Shown here: in pieces, positions 7,658 to 16,586 of the stretch
Numbering within the stretch: position 1 is the stretch's first letter
Layout of the letters: every line of letters begins with the position of its first letter
NCBI GenBank assembly: GCA_003598085.1
Contig: QZKU01000033.1
Span: forward strand, 1-30,666
DNA length: 30,666 nt
Source: Candidatus Abyssobacteria bacterium SURF_5
GTDB lineage: Bacteria > Abyssobacteria > SURF-5
Reading direction: 5' to 3'
Program-made: the position numbers and the translations under genes
Notes under the pieces: model-generated
Told to the model about the DNA's origin: nothing
The model's input: the letters and a program-made list of their open reading frames with translations, nothing else
The model's database searches: none

Positions 7658-8754
7658 TTTTCCTCGAGGAGCCGGCTGTAAACCGCCAGCGTCCCTTCGA
7701 CCATCCGATCCGCGGTAAAATGCTCCATCGCCTTTTCACGTGCTGCGCGCGCGAGTTCGGCGGCTTTTTCCGGGTTCCCGAGCAGTCTCACAATGGCGTC
7801 GGCAAGCGCCCCCGGATTCTTCGGAGGGACAAGCAGCCCGGTCCGTTCGTTTTCGACAAGCTCGGGAATCCCGCCCGCCTGTGTCGCGACTATCGGGCGC
7901 GCAAGCATCATCGCGTCGATAATGGAGGTGTTCAGGCCCTCCATATGAGACGGCGCCACGAACAGGTCAATCGCGGCCAGATAGCTGATTGGGTCGGCCT
8001 GAAATCCCAAAAACATTATAGCATCATCGATTCCCAGTCGGGAAGATAACGCTTCGAGCGACTCCCTCAACTCGCCGTCTCCGATAATAACGAATTTGGC
8101 GGCGGGGACCTTCTTAAGAACGAGCGGAATCGCCTCGATGAGGTAACGATGTCCCTTGTGATCGACGAGTGCGCCTATATTGCCGACGAGCGGCGCGTCA
8201 TCTGCGAGGCCCAGGGTCTGTCTGACTTCCTCGCGCGATCGGAAGGGGGTCCGGGGCGCGACCCCGCTGTGGACGATCGAGATTTTCTTGGAGCGAACAC
8301 CGCCGTTAACGAGCACTTGTTTCACCGCCTTGGATATCGCGATGTAGTGGTCGACGCGCCAGCGATACTTCAGCGCGGGGATGCCGAGGGGCTTTTGGTT
8401 GATCGGGAAATCGACCCGCCGCGATACGATACAGAGCGGGCGCGGGTTGAAAGCGGATGCCAGGCATCCGAGCGTATGCGCGTGGGCCGTGTGCATGTGG
8501 ACGACGTCAAACCCCTTGCTTCGGATGAGGCGGGCGATCTGGCGTGCGGCAACTATATCGAGCTCGCCGCGCATGCGGATCGGATGCACCGTAATTTTGG
8601 CCTCGCGCGCAAGCCGTCCGAGGACGCTCTCCGGCTGGGCGATCAGTTCGGCGCGCTCGCCGCGCTCCTTCAGTCCCTTCAGAAGATAAGACACCTGCTG
8701 CTCGCCGCCGCGCCACGTGGCCTGATCATTTATGTGCAGGGAACTTGCTGTCAT
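7645..8754 (-). CDS. Glycosyltransferase family 4
   Basis: A GT-B fold retaining glycosyltransferase of 369 residues. The N-terminal domain carries a GGEQQVSYLLKGL acceptor-side helix and DVVHMHTAHAH. The C-terminal donor domain has GNIGALVDHKGHRYLIEAI, FVIIGDGELRESLE and the SHMEGLNTSIIDAMMLARP segment. In that last segment the usual second Glu of the E-x7-E donor motif is Asp. AGGIPELVENERTGLLVPP is typical of the family. It overlaps the upstream methyltransferase by 4 bases and downstream msbA by 13, indicating translational coupling. The donor sugar and linkage cannot be read from sequence; an LPS core role is inferred from context. Confidence 0.9.
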   Translation of the reverse strand: MTASSLHINDQATWRGGEQQVSYLLKGLKERGERAELIAQPESVLGRLAREAKITVHPIRMRGELDIVAARQIARLIRSKGFDVVHMHTAHAHTLGCLASAFNPRPLCIVSRRVDFPINQKPLGIPALKYRWRVDHYIAISKAVKQVLVNGGVRSKKISIVHSGVAPRTPFRSREEVRQTLGLADDAPLVGNIGALVDHKGHRYLIEAIPLVLKKVPAAKFVIIGDGELRESLEALSSRLGIDDAIMFLGFQADPISYLAAIDLFVAPSHMEGLNTSIIDAMMLARPIVATQAGGIPELVENERTGLLVPPKNPGALADAIVRLLGNPEKAAELARAAREKAMEHFTADRMVEGTLAVYSRLLEEKWKS

Positions 8755-9686
8755 TCCAAATATTTACCTGCAGGCGCGGGCAGAACTTGCGCATACACGT
8801 GGATCCTTCCGCCTCTTCCAGTCAATTCGGCGAAGGCGCCAAGAAATTTTTCCGGTATCCTGATACTTCTGTCCCAAAAATTCTTTTCCAGAGTAGCCCG
8901 GCTCCTCAGCCGGCACCCGCTTGTGTTCCATCGAAGGCTCTTAAAGCCTGTCGCGGTAAGCGCGCGGTCGAGAGTCTGCCGCGAAAAGAAAACGATATGC
9001 TCATTACTGGGTCCGCCGAGATGGACCCATCTTTCGCGCTGAAAAAAATACGAGAAGCTCTTGATATTGATCGTGGAAAGGCTGAGCAATCCACCGGGGC
9101 GCAGCGCTCTCCCGATCTCGCGGAGCAGATTCAGGGGCTCGGCCACATGTTCGATGACCTGGTTCAGGCGCACAACGTCGAACGCTCCGCTTTCGAATCC
9201 GGCCTCATCAAGAGTTCCGCATCGGACATCAAGGCCAAACCTCTCTCTGCACAAAGCCGCCTGTTCGGGCGCGATCTCGACCCCGCTCACGTTCCAGGCG
9301 CGGCCGCTCGCAGCCAGCAGGAATTTTCCGTCCCCACAGCCGACATCGAGGAGCCGCCCGGATTTTCGATACGTCTCCATGTATTTTAGCTCCTGCGCGT
9401 ATTTCTTTGCCGGAAAATTCCGCAGGCGGTCGGCATGCGTTTGCAGGGAGGCCAAGTCCATCGTGTGCACCCTATTGTCCGCAATCGTCCACGATGGGCG
9501 TATCTGACCAAAGAGAGCGGCATTCATCCGGCCTGGATCCGAATGCCTTGGATTCACATAGACGAGGGTGCACTTCCGGCAGCGCACGTGCTGGTAGTCG
9601 TCCCTGGAGAAAAGCTTCTCCATATCATCGTTTCCGCAAATGGGACACTTGATCCATACCTTTTCGACCGCAGCTAATTCTTGCAC
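8751..9686 (-). CDS. Zinc-ribbon class I SAM-dependent methyltransferase (paralogue 1)
   Basis: An N-terminal zinc ribbon (CPIC and CRKC, about residues 14-17 and 36-39) is followed by a Rossmann methyltransferase domain. That domain has LLDVGCGDGKFLLAA, GVEIAPEQAALCRE, FDVVRLNQVIEHVAEP and LRPGGLLSLSTINI. The frame is open to 9743, but I place the start at the GTG at 9686. It has GGAG about 9 bases upstream and gives an N-terminus that aligns with the next paralogue. It probably methylates a sugar or glycan intermediate; the substrate is unknown. It is roughly two-thirds identical by eye to the adjacent gene at 9789-10703, so the pair is a tandem duplication. Its end overlaps the downstream glycosyltransferase start by 4 bases. 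Confidence 0.85.
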   Translation of the reverse strand: MQELAAVEKVWIKCPICGNDDMEKLFSRDDYQHVRCRKCTLVYVNPRHSDPGRMNAALFGQIRPSWTIADNRVHTMDLASLQTHADRLRNFPAKKYAQELKYMETYRKSGRLLDVGCGDGKFLLAASGRAWNVSGVEIAPEQAALCRERFGLDVRCGTLDEAGFESGAFDVVRLNQVIEHVAEPLNLLREIGRALRPGGLLSLSTINIKSFSYFFQRERWVHLGGPSNEHIVFFSRQTLDRALTATGFKSLRWNTSGCRLRSRATLEKNFWDRSIRIPEKFLGAFAELTGRGGRIHVYAQVLPAPAGKYLE

Positions 9687-9788
9687 CGTTCTCGCTCCGC
9701 GACGAATGGCCGCACGGTTGACGTCAGAGGCGGCTGGACACACTGATAAATCCAGAGAAAGAAGCGCGGCGAGATAGCCGGTGGTTCC

Positions 9789-10703
9789 TCAATCACGAAC
9801 GACCTGCGCGTATACATGTATCCTTCCGCCTTTTCCAGCCAACTCGGCAAAGGCGCCGATCATTTTTTCCGCTCCCTTTATGCACCTGTCCCGAAGCCCA
9901 TTTGTGAGAGTGCCCGGATTTTTCAGCCGGCATCCGTTTGTTTTCCACTGCAGGCTCTTGAAACCAGTTGTCGACAGAATCCGATCAAGAGTCCGCCGGG
10001 AAAAGAAAACGATGTGCTCATTATTTGAACCGCCGAGGTAGTTCCACCGCTCGCCCAGGAATCTATACGAGAAGCTATTGATGTTAACCGTGGCAAGACT
10101 GAGCAGTCCGCCCGGACGCAGCACTCTCCTGATTTCCTGAAACAGTTGGCGGGGCTCGGCGACGTGCTCGATGACCTGGTTGAGACGGACCACATCGAAC
10201 GTGCCGCTTTCGAATCCGGCCTCATGAAGCATGCCGCATCGGACGTCCAGCCCAAGCCTCTCTCTGCACAGAGCCGCCTGCTCGGGCGCAATCTCGACTC
10301 CGCTCACGCTCCAGCCGCGGCCCGCGGCCGCCATCAGAAATTTCCCATCGGCGCAACCCACATCCAAAAGCCATTCGGATTTCCGGAACTTCTCCATGTA
10401 TTTCAGCTCGCGCGCGTATTTCTTTACCGGACGATCCCGAAGGCGTTCTACGTGTTTTTCGAGGGAGTTCGGGTCCATGGCGCGCACTCGCTGCGACGCC
10501 GTAACCCAGGCTTGATGCGTCTGTCCGAAAAGCGCAGCGTTCATCCGGCCCGTGTCGCAGTGCTGCGGGTTGACATAAACGAGGGTGCAATTCCGGCAGC
10601 GAACGTGCTGATAGTTTTCTCTGGAAAAAAGGCGCTCGGCGTCATCCTGCCCGCAAACGGGACAATTGACCCACACCTTTTCAATTATTACTGTTTGTTC
10701 CAT
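9789..10703 (-). CDS. Zinc-ribbon class I SAM-dependent methyltransferase (paralogue 2)
   Basis: A 304-residue protein with the same plan as its downstream neighbour. It has a zinc ribbon (CPVC near 14-17 and CRNC near 36-39), then LLDVGCADGKFLMAA, GVEIAPEQAALCRERLG, FDVVRLNQVIEHVAEP, LRPGGLLSLATVNI and the shared ending GGRIHVYAQV. The ATG at 10703 aligns with the chosen start of paralogue 1. Differences are concentrated after the SAM domain and around the linker near residues 55-85, so the two may have different acceptor substrates. It sits 35 bases after the GT9 gene. A glycan-modifying role is inferred from the cluster. Confidence 0.87.
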   Translation of the reverse strand: MEQTVIIEKVWVNCPVCGQDDAERLFSRENYQHVRCRNCTLVYVNPQHCDTGRMNAALFGQTHQAWVTASQRVRAMDPNSLEKHVERLRDRPVKKYARELKYMEKFRKSEWLLDVGCADGKFLMAAAGRGWSVSGVEIAPEQAALCRERLGLDVRCGMLHEAGFESGTFDVVRLNQVIEHVAEPRQLFQEIRRVLRPGGLLSLATVNINSFSYRFLGERWNYLGGSNNEHIVFFSRRTLDRILSTTGFKSLQWKTNGCRLKNPGTLTNGLRDRCIKGAEKMIGAFAELAGKGGRIHVYAQVVRD

Positions 10704-10738
10704 TTTACTTTTCCGCGGAACCTTCTATCTTCCGCCGT

Positions 10739-11827
10739 TCACGGCTGCGTTCGTGTCTCAAAAAATTGAGAGAGTGAATTGCAGACGTCCTGCACGCTGA
10801 TCTGTTTCATGCATTTGTTGTCGCTGCATTTGATGTCGTTCCCCTTGCAGGGAACGCACTCGATCTGTTTCTGCAAAACAATCGCGCCGCCCCGATTCCG
10901 GTAAGGGCCGGTCACTTCCGGCCGCGACGGCCCGAAAAGAGCCACCGTGGGCGCGCTGACCGCCGAGGCTACGTGGAGCGGGCCGGTATCGCCGCAGACG
11001 AATGCGTCGGCTCTGGCAAGAAGAGCCGCGAGGCCATTGAGACTGCCCCCGGTGAACTGCGGGATGTACAATCCCGAGATGCGGCATATCTCCTCGTTTC
11101 CGGCAATGTCCCCGCCCGAAAAACCGGTAAGGATCGGCGACGAGCCGTTCTTTCGGTGAAGATGCTGAACGAGCTCCGCCCAGTGAGCGGCCGGCCAGAT
11201 GCGTTTGGCGGCGCTGCCGCCGCGCCTGGCTTTTCGTGTCTGGTGACATCCGGGATGCAGCACTACGACCGGTCCCTTTTCCAGGCCAAGCCTCGCCAGA
11301 AATTCGTCCACCGCCCTCTTCTCGTCTTCTCCAAAGAAAACCTCCATTCCGCGATCGTCCGGCTCGACGCCGAGCGGGGCCAGTCCGTCCAACAACCTTT
11401 CCGCAACGTGGCTGCTCTCGTTCGTCGCGCCCGTATTGGTGAGACGGTAAACGAAAGGCGCCTCGATTTTCTTGAACAGCGGCTTATATTCGTTTCTCCA
11501 TCGGAACGGGATGACGAGATCGATGCCGGCCTTCCTGAGCGCGGCCGCGGCCGGCGTGAGCCCGAACAAGCGCCACCCGATCGACTTGCGGTCCATGAGA
11601 TGGACGCGGCTGATGTGCGGGTTTCCCTGGAGCACCTGTTGCGAGTAGGCGTTTGTCAGAAAATGAAATTCGGCCTTCGGGAAACGGGCCTTCAGTCGCC
11701 GGATAGAGGGCGTCGTGAAAATGAGGTCGCCCACGCGCGACACGCGGATGAGAAGGATTCTCCTGATGCGCCCGGCTTCATAAGCTTCGATGATGGTTTT
11801 TGGGTCGCTCATTTGTGATTCATGCAT
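10739..11827 (-). CDS. Glycosyltransferase family 9 (heptosyltransferase-like)
   Basis: The 362 residues match ADP-heptose:LPS heptosyltransferases. The N-terminus RRILLIRVSRVGDLIFTTP is the classic opening, VVVLHPGCHQTRKA is the mid-domain loop, and CGDTGPLHVASAVSAPTVALFGPS (split here only by the family's usual D-x-GPLH core at 280-285) is the nucleotide-heptose site. A Cys cluster (C324, C327, C334, C339) near the C-terminus also recurs in this family. It would add a heptose or related sugar to the inner core on the cytosolic face. The ATG at 11827 has an alternative five codons in (11812); neither has a strong ribosome site. No heptose synthesis genes are in the window, so the donor remains inferred. 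Confidence 0.9.
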   Translation of the reverse strand: MHESQMSDPKTIIEAYEAGRIRRILLIRVSRVGDLIFTTPSIRRLKARFPKAEFHFLTNAYSQQVLQGNPHISRVHLMDRKSIGWRLFGLTPAAAALRKAGIDLVIPFRWRNEYKPLFKKIEAPFVYRLTNTGATNESSHVAERLLDGLAPLGVEPDDRGMEVFFGEDEKRAVDEFLARLGLEKGPVVVLHPGCHQTRKARRGGSAAKRIWPAAHWAELVQHLHRKNGSSPILTGFSGGDIAGNEEICRISGLYIPQFTGGSLNGLAALLARADAFVCGDTGPLHVASAVSAPTVALFGPSRPEVTGPYRNRGGAIVLQKQIECVPCKGNDIKCSDNKCMKQISVQDVCNSLSQFFETRTQP

Positions 11828-11882
11828 CTCGTTACGTGGTCTCGTGCGTGTTATGGGACATAATAATGATCGCCATGGGTGG

Positions 11883-13112
11883 TTAGCCTTTGCGCGTTTC
11901 CGTCGCTATCAAGTCTTCGAAGCGATCCAGGCACCGGTCCAGAGTAAAAAGCCGCTCGACCCTCTGTTTTCCGGCGAGACCCATTTGAAGATTCTTGTCT
12001 TCTTCATTCCAGAGCAACTCGATGGCGCGCGCGACCTCGGCGGGATCGAATGGGTTGACCAGGAGCCCGGTTTCGCCGTGGGTCACGATCTCTGCAAGTC
12101 CTCCGTGATTCGACACAATAGGGGGTACACGTTGATTCATGGATTCAACCGCTATCAGCCCGAACGGTTCATCGATGGGAACATAGACGGTCATCCGCGC
12201 CTTCCGGTATGCTTCCGTTAATTCTTCGTCCGATAGATATTCTATAAATTCGATGCGGGGCGCGAGTTTCCTGGTTTCGGCCAGCGCCTTGAGATCCGAC
12301 AGACACGGCCCCTTTCCCACTATCTTCAGTTTGATTGCGCTTTGGCTGGATCGCGCGGATAAGATCGCGAGAGCTTCGATAATATTATAAACGTTCTTCT
12401 TTGCCCAGAGGGGAGCCACCGCCAATACGTATTCGCCCGGCTGGCGCGAATCATTGTGGTTGCCCTGGCCGCAGGGAATCCCGGGATAACAAACCGAAAC
12501 CGGCGTGCTGAAAACCTGTTCAAAACTCTCGGCGCTGAATCTGCTGTACGCGATGATTCGGTCGATTCTGCCGGCCGCCTCTCTATCCCACGAATACTCC
12601 CTCTCCCTTTTTCTCTTCTGATCCCGCATGACATGATATTCGATATCGCGGGAAAGGTGGAGATTGTAGTTGGGGTTAATACAGTGCTTCTGATGATCAA
12701 GCAAGTGGCGCTCAGTGACTTTCCAGTAGAAACGGCGCAGCGGCCCTTCGAAATACCAGAAGACGTGTCCGTTTATCCGCGGATTCATTTTTTTGGCTTG
12801 CGTGACCCAGAGATGCGAGGGCGGGACCGACGGAACAATGATGTCAAACGGTTCGAGAAGCTTTGATAGGCGCCAGACTTGTTGAAAGACAGCGACTCTC
12901 TTGGATTTGAGCAGTCTCCTCAACCCGCTTCGTGGAAGCAGGTGGACTTCGAACGTTTCGGGCGAATATTCCGGCCACAACTCGCGAGCGATCGCTTCCG
13001 TGAAAAGGGTGACTTCATGACCCCTGGCGGCCAACCCGCCGCTTAACCACATCATCAGGTTCTCTGCGCCCCTCTTATTGGTCAAGGATGGATGCAGAAG
13101 CGCCAACTTCAT
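11883..13112 (-). CDS. Glycosyltransferase family 4
   Basis: A 409-residue GT-B glycosyltransferase. The start MKLALLHPSLTNKRGAENLM is the typical glycine-rich first strand and loop. The donor domain has VLAVAPLWAKKNVYNIIEAL, LKIVGKGPCLSDLKALAE and an intact E-x7-E motif (EPFGLIAVE), followed by NHGGLAEIVTHGETGLLV. It overlaps the 3' end of the upstream GT2 gene by 38 bases; because the conserved first strand begins at the very start, this overlap is probably real. It could add mannose, galactose or another hexose to the core; specificity cannot be read. Confidence 0.9.
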   Translation of the reverse strand: MKLALLHPSLTNKRGAENLMMWLSGGLAARGHEVTLFTEAIARELWPEYSPETFEVHLLPRSGLRRLLKSKRVAVFQQVWRLSKLLEPFDIIVPSVPPSHLWVTQAKKMNPRINGHVFWYFEGPLRRFYWKVTERHLLDHQKHCINPNYNLHLSRDIEYHVMRDQKRKREREYSWDREAAGRIDRIIAYSRFSAESFEQVFSTPVSVCYPGIPCGQGNHNDSRQPGEYVLAVAPLWAKKNVYNIIEALAILSARSSQSAIKLKIVGKGPCLSDLKALAETRKLAPRIEFIEYLSDEELTEAYRKARMTVYVPIDEPFGLIAVESMNQRVPPIVSNHGGLAEIVTHGETGLLVNPFDPAEVARAIELLWNEEDKNLQMGLAGKQRVERLFTLDRCLDRFEDLIATETRKG

Positions 13113-14121
13113 GAAGCAGTTCCTTTTTGAAGCTTTTCGAGCCAGACAGTATCAGTTTGAATATCTCTTCGTCGCTCAGTATCCGCTCCTGCAGCTTTTC
13201 TTCTTTTCGTCTCTTCAACGCGAGCGGCAGCCGCCGGAGCGCTCCGAAAAGAGCCCTGAGGAAGCTCACGTCGAGCACGAAAATTCCTGCAATGCTTCTG
13301 AACAATACAGGAAGCAGGTGATTCAAGCAGAAGTACCTTGGCGATGTTATGTTTTTCCAGACGAAGAGCAATCGGTTTCTCCGAATGATATTGCCGATAT
13401 AGGCCTCTCGGTGCTTCGATCGGATCGAGCCCGAGTCGTGATAGTGGTAGACAATACTTCTTGGCTCAAAGATCGTCTTCCATCCTCTCTTCCATCCGCG
13501 GTAGCACAAATCCACGTCCTCAAAATAGAAAGGATAATATAATTCATCAAAGCCTTTTAACTCAAAATATTTCGCCCTGTCTAGGGCGCAGTGTCCGCCG
13601 ACTGCATAAAATGAGTAAGAAGGAAAACCGTCGTTCTCTGAAACGACCTTCTGCAAATCCGCATTTTCGGAGCTCACAAACTTTAGATATCCTCGCTTGA
13701 AGAATGGAACCTTGACCAGTTCGCCCGGCGTATGACCGTCCTCTCTCAGAGACATCGCCATCACCGCAAAAACATCATCAGCGGCGAAGTGCGAGACAAG
13801 AGGAGCAATGAAATCCTCCCTCACGCAGACGTCCGTATTGAGCAAAATGACAACAGGATTTCGGGCGGCGCGGATTCCAGTATCGCTGGCCCGCCCGAAG
13901 CCGAGGTTCACCGCATGCCGAATCACCCGGACCGAAGGATGATGCTTCTCCAGATAGGCGACGCTGTCGTCGATGCTCGCATCATCAACCACGATTATCT
14001 CCGTGTCGAAAGAATAATAGTCGGCAGCGGCCACTGCGTGCGGCAAATACTTCTCCAGCAGCGCCCGTCCATTGTAATTGGCGATAACGATTGTCACCGC
14101 TTTTTGGGGATTGCCTGACAT
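13075..14121 (-). CDS. Glycosyltransferase family 2 (rhamnosyltransferase-like)
   Basis: An inverting GT-A enzyme of 348 residues. The opening is AVTIVIANYNGRALLEKYLP with IIVVDDASIDDSV. The donor/metal motif is in VVILLNTDVCVRE, where NTD replaces DxD, as often seen in the branch containing rhamnosyltransferases. YPFYFEDVDLCYRGWKRGW contains the catalytic-base type ED. A C-terminal stretch near residues 245-285 is hydrophobic and may attach the protein to the membrane. It lies 7 bases after the next GT2 gene and overlaps the downstream GT4 gene. Acceptor and donor are unassigned. Confidence 0.88.
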   Translation of the reverse strand: MSGNPQKAVTIVIANYNGRALLEKYLPHAVAAADYYSFDTEIIVVDDASIDDSVAYLEKHHPSVRVIRHAVNLGFGRASDTGIRAARNPVVILLNTDVCVREDFIAPLVSHFAADDVFAVMAMSLREDGHTPGELVKVPFFKRGYLKFVSSENADLQKVVSENDGFPSYSFYAVGGHCALDRAKYFELKGFDELYYPFYFEDVDLCYRGWKRGWKTIFEPRSIVYHYHDSGSIRSKHREAYIGNIIRRNRLLFVWKNITSPRYFCLNHLLPVLFRSIAGIFVLDVSFLRALFGALRRLPLALKRRKEEKLQERILSDEEIFKLILSGSKSFKKELLHEVGASASILDQ

Positions 14122-14128
14122 CTCTATC

Positions 14129-15199
14129 TCAATACCCGGTGCTCATGCGCTGTGGTCGATTCTTGCCGCCCGTAAAGAACCTGTTAACGTATCGTCCGCC
14201 GCTTTCCAACGCCAGCCACGTTTTTCCGGAAAGACGAGCTAATGTGCAGACCAGGATGAGGAGCAGGTTCTTCGCGCCTCCCTTGATGTTTCCCATCTTC
14301 AGCGACTCGGCGAGGAGAGAAGTTTTTTCGAGTTGTATTTTCTTCACCCACCGCGGATTGCGAAGGCACAACGCGCCAATAAAGACCCCGTGCAGGGAAA
14401 ACTTTGTGAGAAAACTCAACTTGGAGGCCCATATCACGTTCAAGAGATTTCCGCAAAGTCCGGAATATGGCAGAGACAGAGGTTTGTCGGCATTTTCCGG
14501 CGCGAGCTGATCCAACTGTTCCTTGGGCGTTTTGCGGACCATGCGATAGAGAAAAAGTCTTTCCGGGACCCTTAAGAACGATCCGAGCAGACACAGTTCC
14601 ATCATGAGAACCACGTCGGGCCCGAAGACGTTTCGCGGGAGAGACGTTTGCCTCAAGGCATCGCTTCGGATGACCCCGTAAATCTCGTACCACCCAATGT
14701 GGCGCCCCTTCGATGCGGCCATCGCGGCCACGCGCCCCGCAAGACCGCAGCCGCCGGCGCCGAACGAATAAGGCATATCCAGTGGCTCGCCATTCTCATC
14801 TATGAACAGAATGTCGCTGTACGCGAGCACGGCATCCGGATTTTGTTCGAGCGCCTCGACGCATTTGCGAATGTAGGACGGGCGCCACAGGTCATCATGA
14901 GCCGCCCACATGAAATACTTCGAGTCGGACATCCGGAACACCTGCTTGAAGTTCTCGAGAGCTCCGATATTCCGCTCGTTCCGATGGTATTCGATGCGAC
15001 GATCCTTTGCCGCGTATTCCTGGCAGATGGCGGAGGTGGAATCGGTGGAGGCATTGTCGGAAATGATCAGCTTGAAATCCGGATAATCCTGCGCGAGCAG
15101 CGAGTCGAGCGCCTGCCGGAGATAGCTTTCCCCATTGTAGACGGGAAGACCAATTGTTACATCCGGAGCCTTATTCGTATCTTGAGGAATTGTCGCCAA
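14129..15199 (-). CDS. Glycosyltransferase family 2
   Basis: A 356-residue GT-A glycosyltransferase. Signatures are VTIGLPVYNGESYLRQALDS, LIISDNASTDSTS and the metal-binding FMWAAHDDLWRPSYI (HDD as the DxD equivalent). The YSDILFIDENGE segment follows. The C-terminal third contains WASKLSFLTKFSLHGVFIG and NLLLILVCTLARLSG, likely a membrane-associated region. It is separated by 3 bases from the CmcI-like gene upstream and 7 bases from the GT2 gene downstream, so it is almost certainly in the same transcript. Substrate unknown. Confidence 0.88.
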   Translation of the reverse strand: MATIPQDTNKAPDVTIGLPVYNGESYLRQALDSLLAQDYPDFKLIISDNASTDSTSAICQEYAAKDRRIEYHRNERNIGALENFKQVFRMSDSKYFMWAAHDDLWRPSYIRKCVEALEQNPDAVLAYSDILFIDENGEPLDMPYSFGAGGCGLAGRVAAMAASKGRHIGWYEIYGVIRSDALRQTSLPRNVFGPDVVLMMELCLLGSFLRVPERLFLYRMVRKTPKEQLDQLAPENADKPLSLPYSGLCGNLLNVIWASKLSFLTKFSLHGVFIGALCLRNPRWVKKIQLEKTSLLAESLKMGNIKGGAKNLLLILVCTLARLSGKTWLALESGGRYVNRFFTGGKNRPQRMSTGY

Positions 15200-15202
15200 A
15201 AT

Positions 15203-15934
15203 TTATCTGACTCTTTTGAGATAGCCACCAGGCGCAACGGTTATGAGAAGCTTGTTCGGGATATCATCTACTTCAACGAAAGCATCAGTCATTTTCAAAA
15301 AATCCCTGACGGCGATTTTCGGATTGTTGCCTTTCTTCCAAGGTTTTCCACTAAAAAGCTCCTCGGGCATGTCTTCTATCACCGTGTCAAAAACTACCAA
15401 ATAACTTCCTATTGAAACAAATTTGGAATAAGTTCTTAATTCTGCGAGGACATGATCATACGTATGAGAGGAATCAAGAAAGACCAGGATTTTATCCCTC
15501 ATCTTCGCGAAATTCTCGACCTTACTGAGAATCTCGGACGCAATGGAAGAACCTTCAAGAAGCGTAATGCGTTTATATAGAGGATGTTCCTCGATAGCCT
15601 TACGGTTGTGCGGGCGGATGTCGATATCGATTCCCAGAACCTCTCCCTTACCGATTAACTCAAGCATTGAAGCAGAAAGAACAATCGATCCTCCATGCGC
15701 TATGCCCGTTTCAATGATCAAATCCGGTTTGACCTCCCAAATGATCTCCTGCATCGCAAGGATATCCTGGGGGAACTGTATTATAGGCCTGCCGAGCCAT
15801 GTGAAATTATAGGAGTATTTATATTTGGCAGTCTTAATAATGAAGTCGATGCCCATTTGTTTAAGATATTGACTCTTGCCCAGCCGTTCAATATTTTCTT
15901 TTCTTTCTTTTTGAAACTGTTCAATAATATCCAT
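15203..15934 (-). CDS. CmcI-like (cephalosporin hydroxylase family) SAM-dependent methyltransferase
   Basis: A class I methyltransferase fold of the CmcI / rhamnosyl O-methyltransferase type (PF04989-like). It has LIIETGIAHGGSIVLSASML as the SAM loop, VLGIDIDIRPHNRKAIEEHP, ITLLEGSS and the metal-site region LVFLDSSHTYDHVLAELRTY. I chose the ATG at 15934 (243 residues) rather than the upstream frame opening at 16003. It has AGGA about 9 bases before it and overlaps the preceding acetyltransferase by only 14 bases. O-methylation of a sugar in the glycan is the likely role. The gene is visibly AT-richer than its downstream neighbours, suggesting acquisition from another source together with the next two genes. 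Confidence 0.82.
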   Translation of the reverse strand: MDIIEQFQKERKENIERLGKSQYLKQMGIDFIIKTAKYKYSYNFTWLGRPIIQFPQDILAMQEIIWEVKPDLIIETGIAHGGSIVLSASMLELIGKGEVLGIDIDIRPHNRKAIEEHPLYKRITLLEGSSIASEILSKVENFAKMRDKILVFLDSSHTYDHVLAELRTYSKFVSIGSYLVVFDTVIEDMPEELFSGKPWKKGNNPKIAVRDFLKMTDAFVEVDDIPNKLLITVAPGGYLKRVR

Positions 15935-16586
15935 CTCTTTTTCCTGTAATCTCTGCGGGCACACCAAAAGCCACTGTATCATCTGGTATATCTTTTGTGA
16001 CAATCGAACCGGCGCCTATAATTGAACGTTCTCCAATTCTTATCCTAGGAAGTACAACTGCACCTGCTCCAATGAAGCTGCAGTTTCCTACCCAGACGCA
16101 TCCTGCAAGCGTTGCGCCTGGTCCAACATGCACTCCATCACCAATAACGCATTCATGATCTATGCTCGCGGAGGTGTTGACTATAGCAGATAAACCCAAG
16201 CTTGCCCTTGCGCAGATCGCAGAGTTCGCTAATACTTGAGTTCCCGCGCCGATCTTCACGGTACTTGCCACGAATGCTTTTGGATGAACAGCCACAACAG
16301 AGATGAGTCCTTGTTTTTCCAGAAAATTCTGGATTTCCAATCTGTCCTTCCCATTTGGTCCGCCTATGGCTACGAGACAGTAAACATCTTTCGAGTTATT
16401 CCTGGCCTTCCATTCTTTAAAGCCTGACATACCATAATATATTGGTACGTTGGGGAAAGGCGATCTCGCCGAAGCATCATTATCGAAGACTGAAATGATA
16501 CGATAACCCAATAGGGGGAGAAATTCTTCGAGAACAACAGCCTGTCCCGTGGCTCCCCATAAAACTATCTTCTTCATTTCCTGCAT
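15921..16586 (-). CDS. PglD/NeuD-like sugar O- or N-acetyltransferase
   Basis: The 221 residues have a Rossmann-like N-terminal sugar-nucleotide domain (MKKIVLWGATGQAVVLEEF, VFDNDAS) and a left-handed beta-helix of hexapeptide repeats (about residues 101-215). The catalytic-type His is in SIDHECVIGDGVHVGPGA (His144). The IIGAGSIVTKDIPDDTVAFGVPAEI ending is typical. PglD relatives acetylate the 4-amino group of UDP-4-amino-4,6-dideoxysugars. Here the immediately upstream gene is a sugar aminotransferase, so the substrate is probably its product. It overlaps that gene by 13 bases. The frame starts at 16586; an in-frame Met three codons later directly precedes the conserved strand. AT-rich relative to most of the window. 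Confidence 0.87.
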   Translation of the reverse strand: MQEMKKIVLWGATGQAVVLEEFLPLLGYRIISVFDNDASARSPFPNVPIYYGMSGFKEWKARNNSKDVYCLVAIGGPNGKDRLEIQNFLEKQGLISVVAVHPKAFVASTVKIGAGTQVLANSAICARASLGLSAIVNTSASIDHECVIGDGVHVGPGATLAGCVWVGNCSFIGAGAVVLPRIRIGERSIIGAGSIVTKDIPDDTVAFGVPAEITGKRDGYY

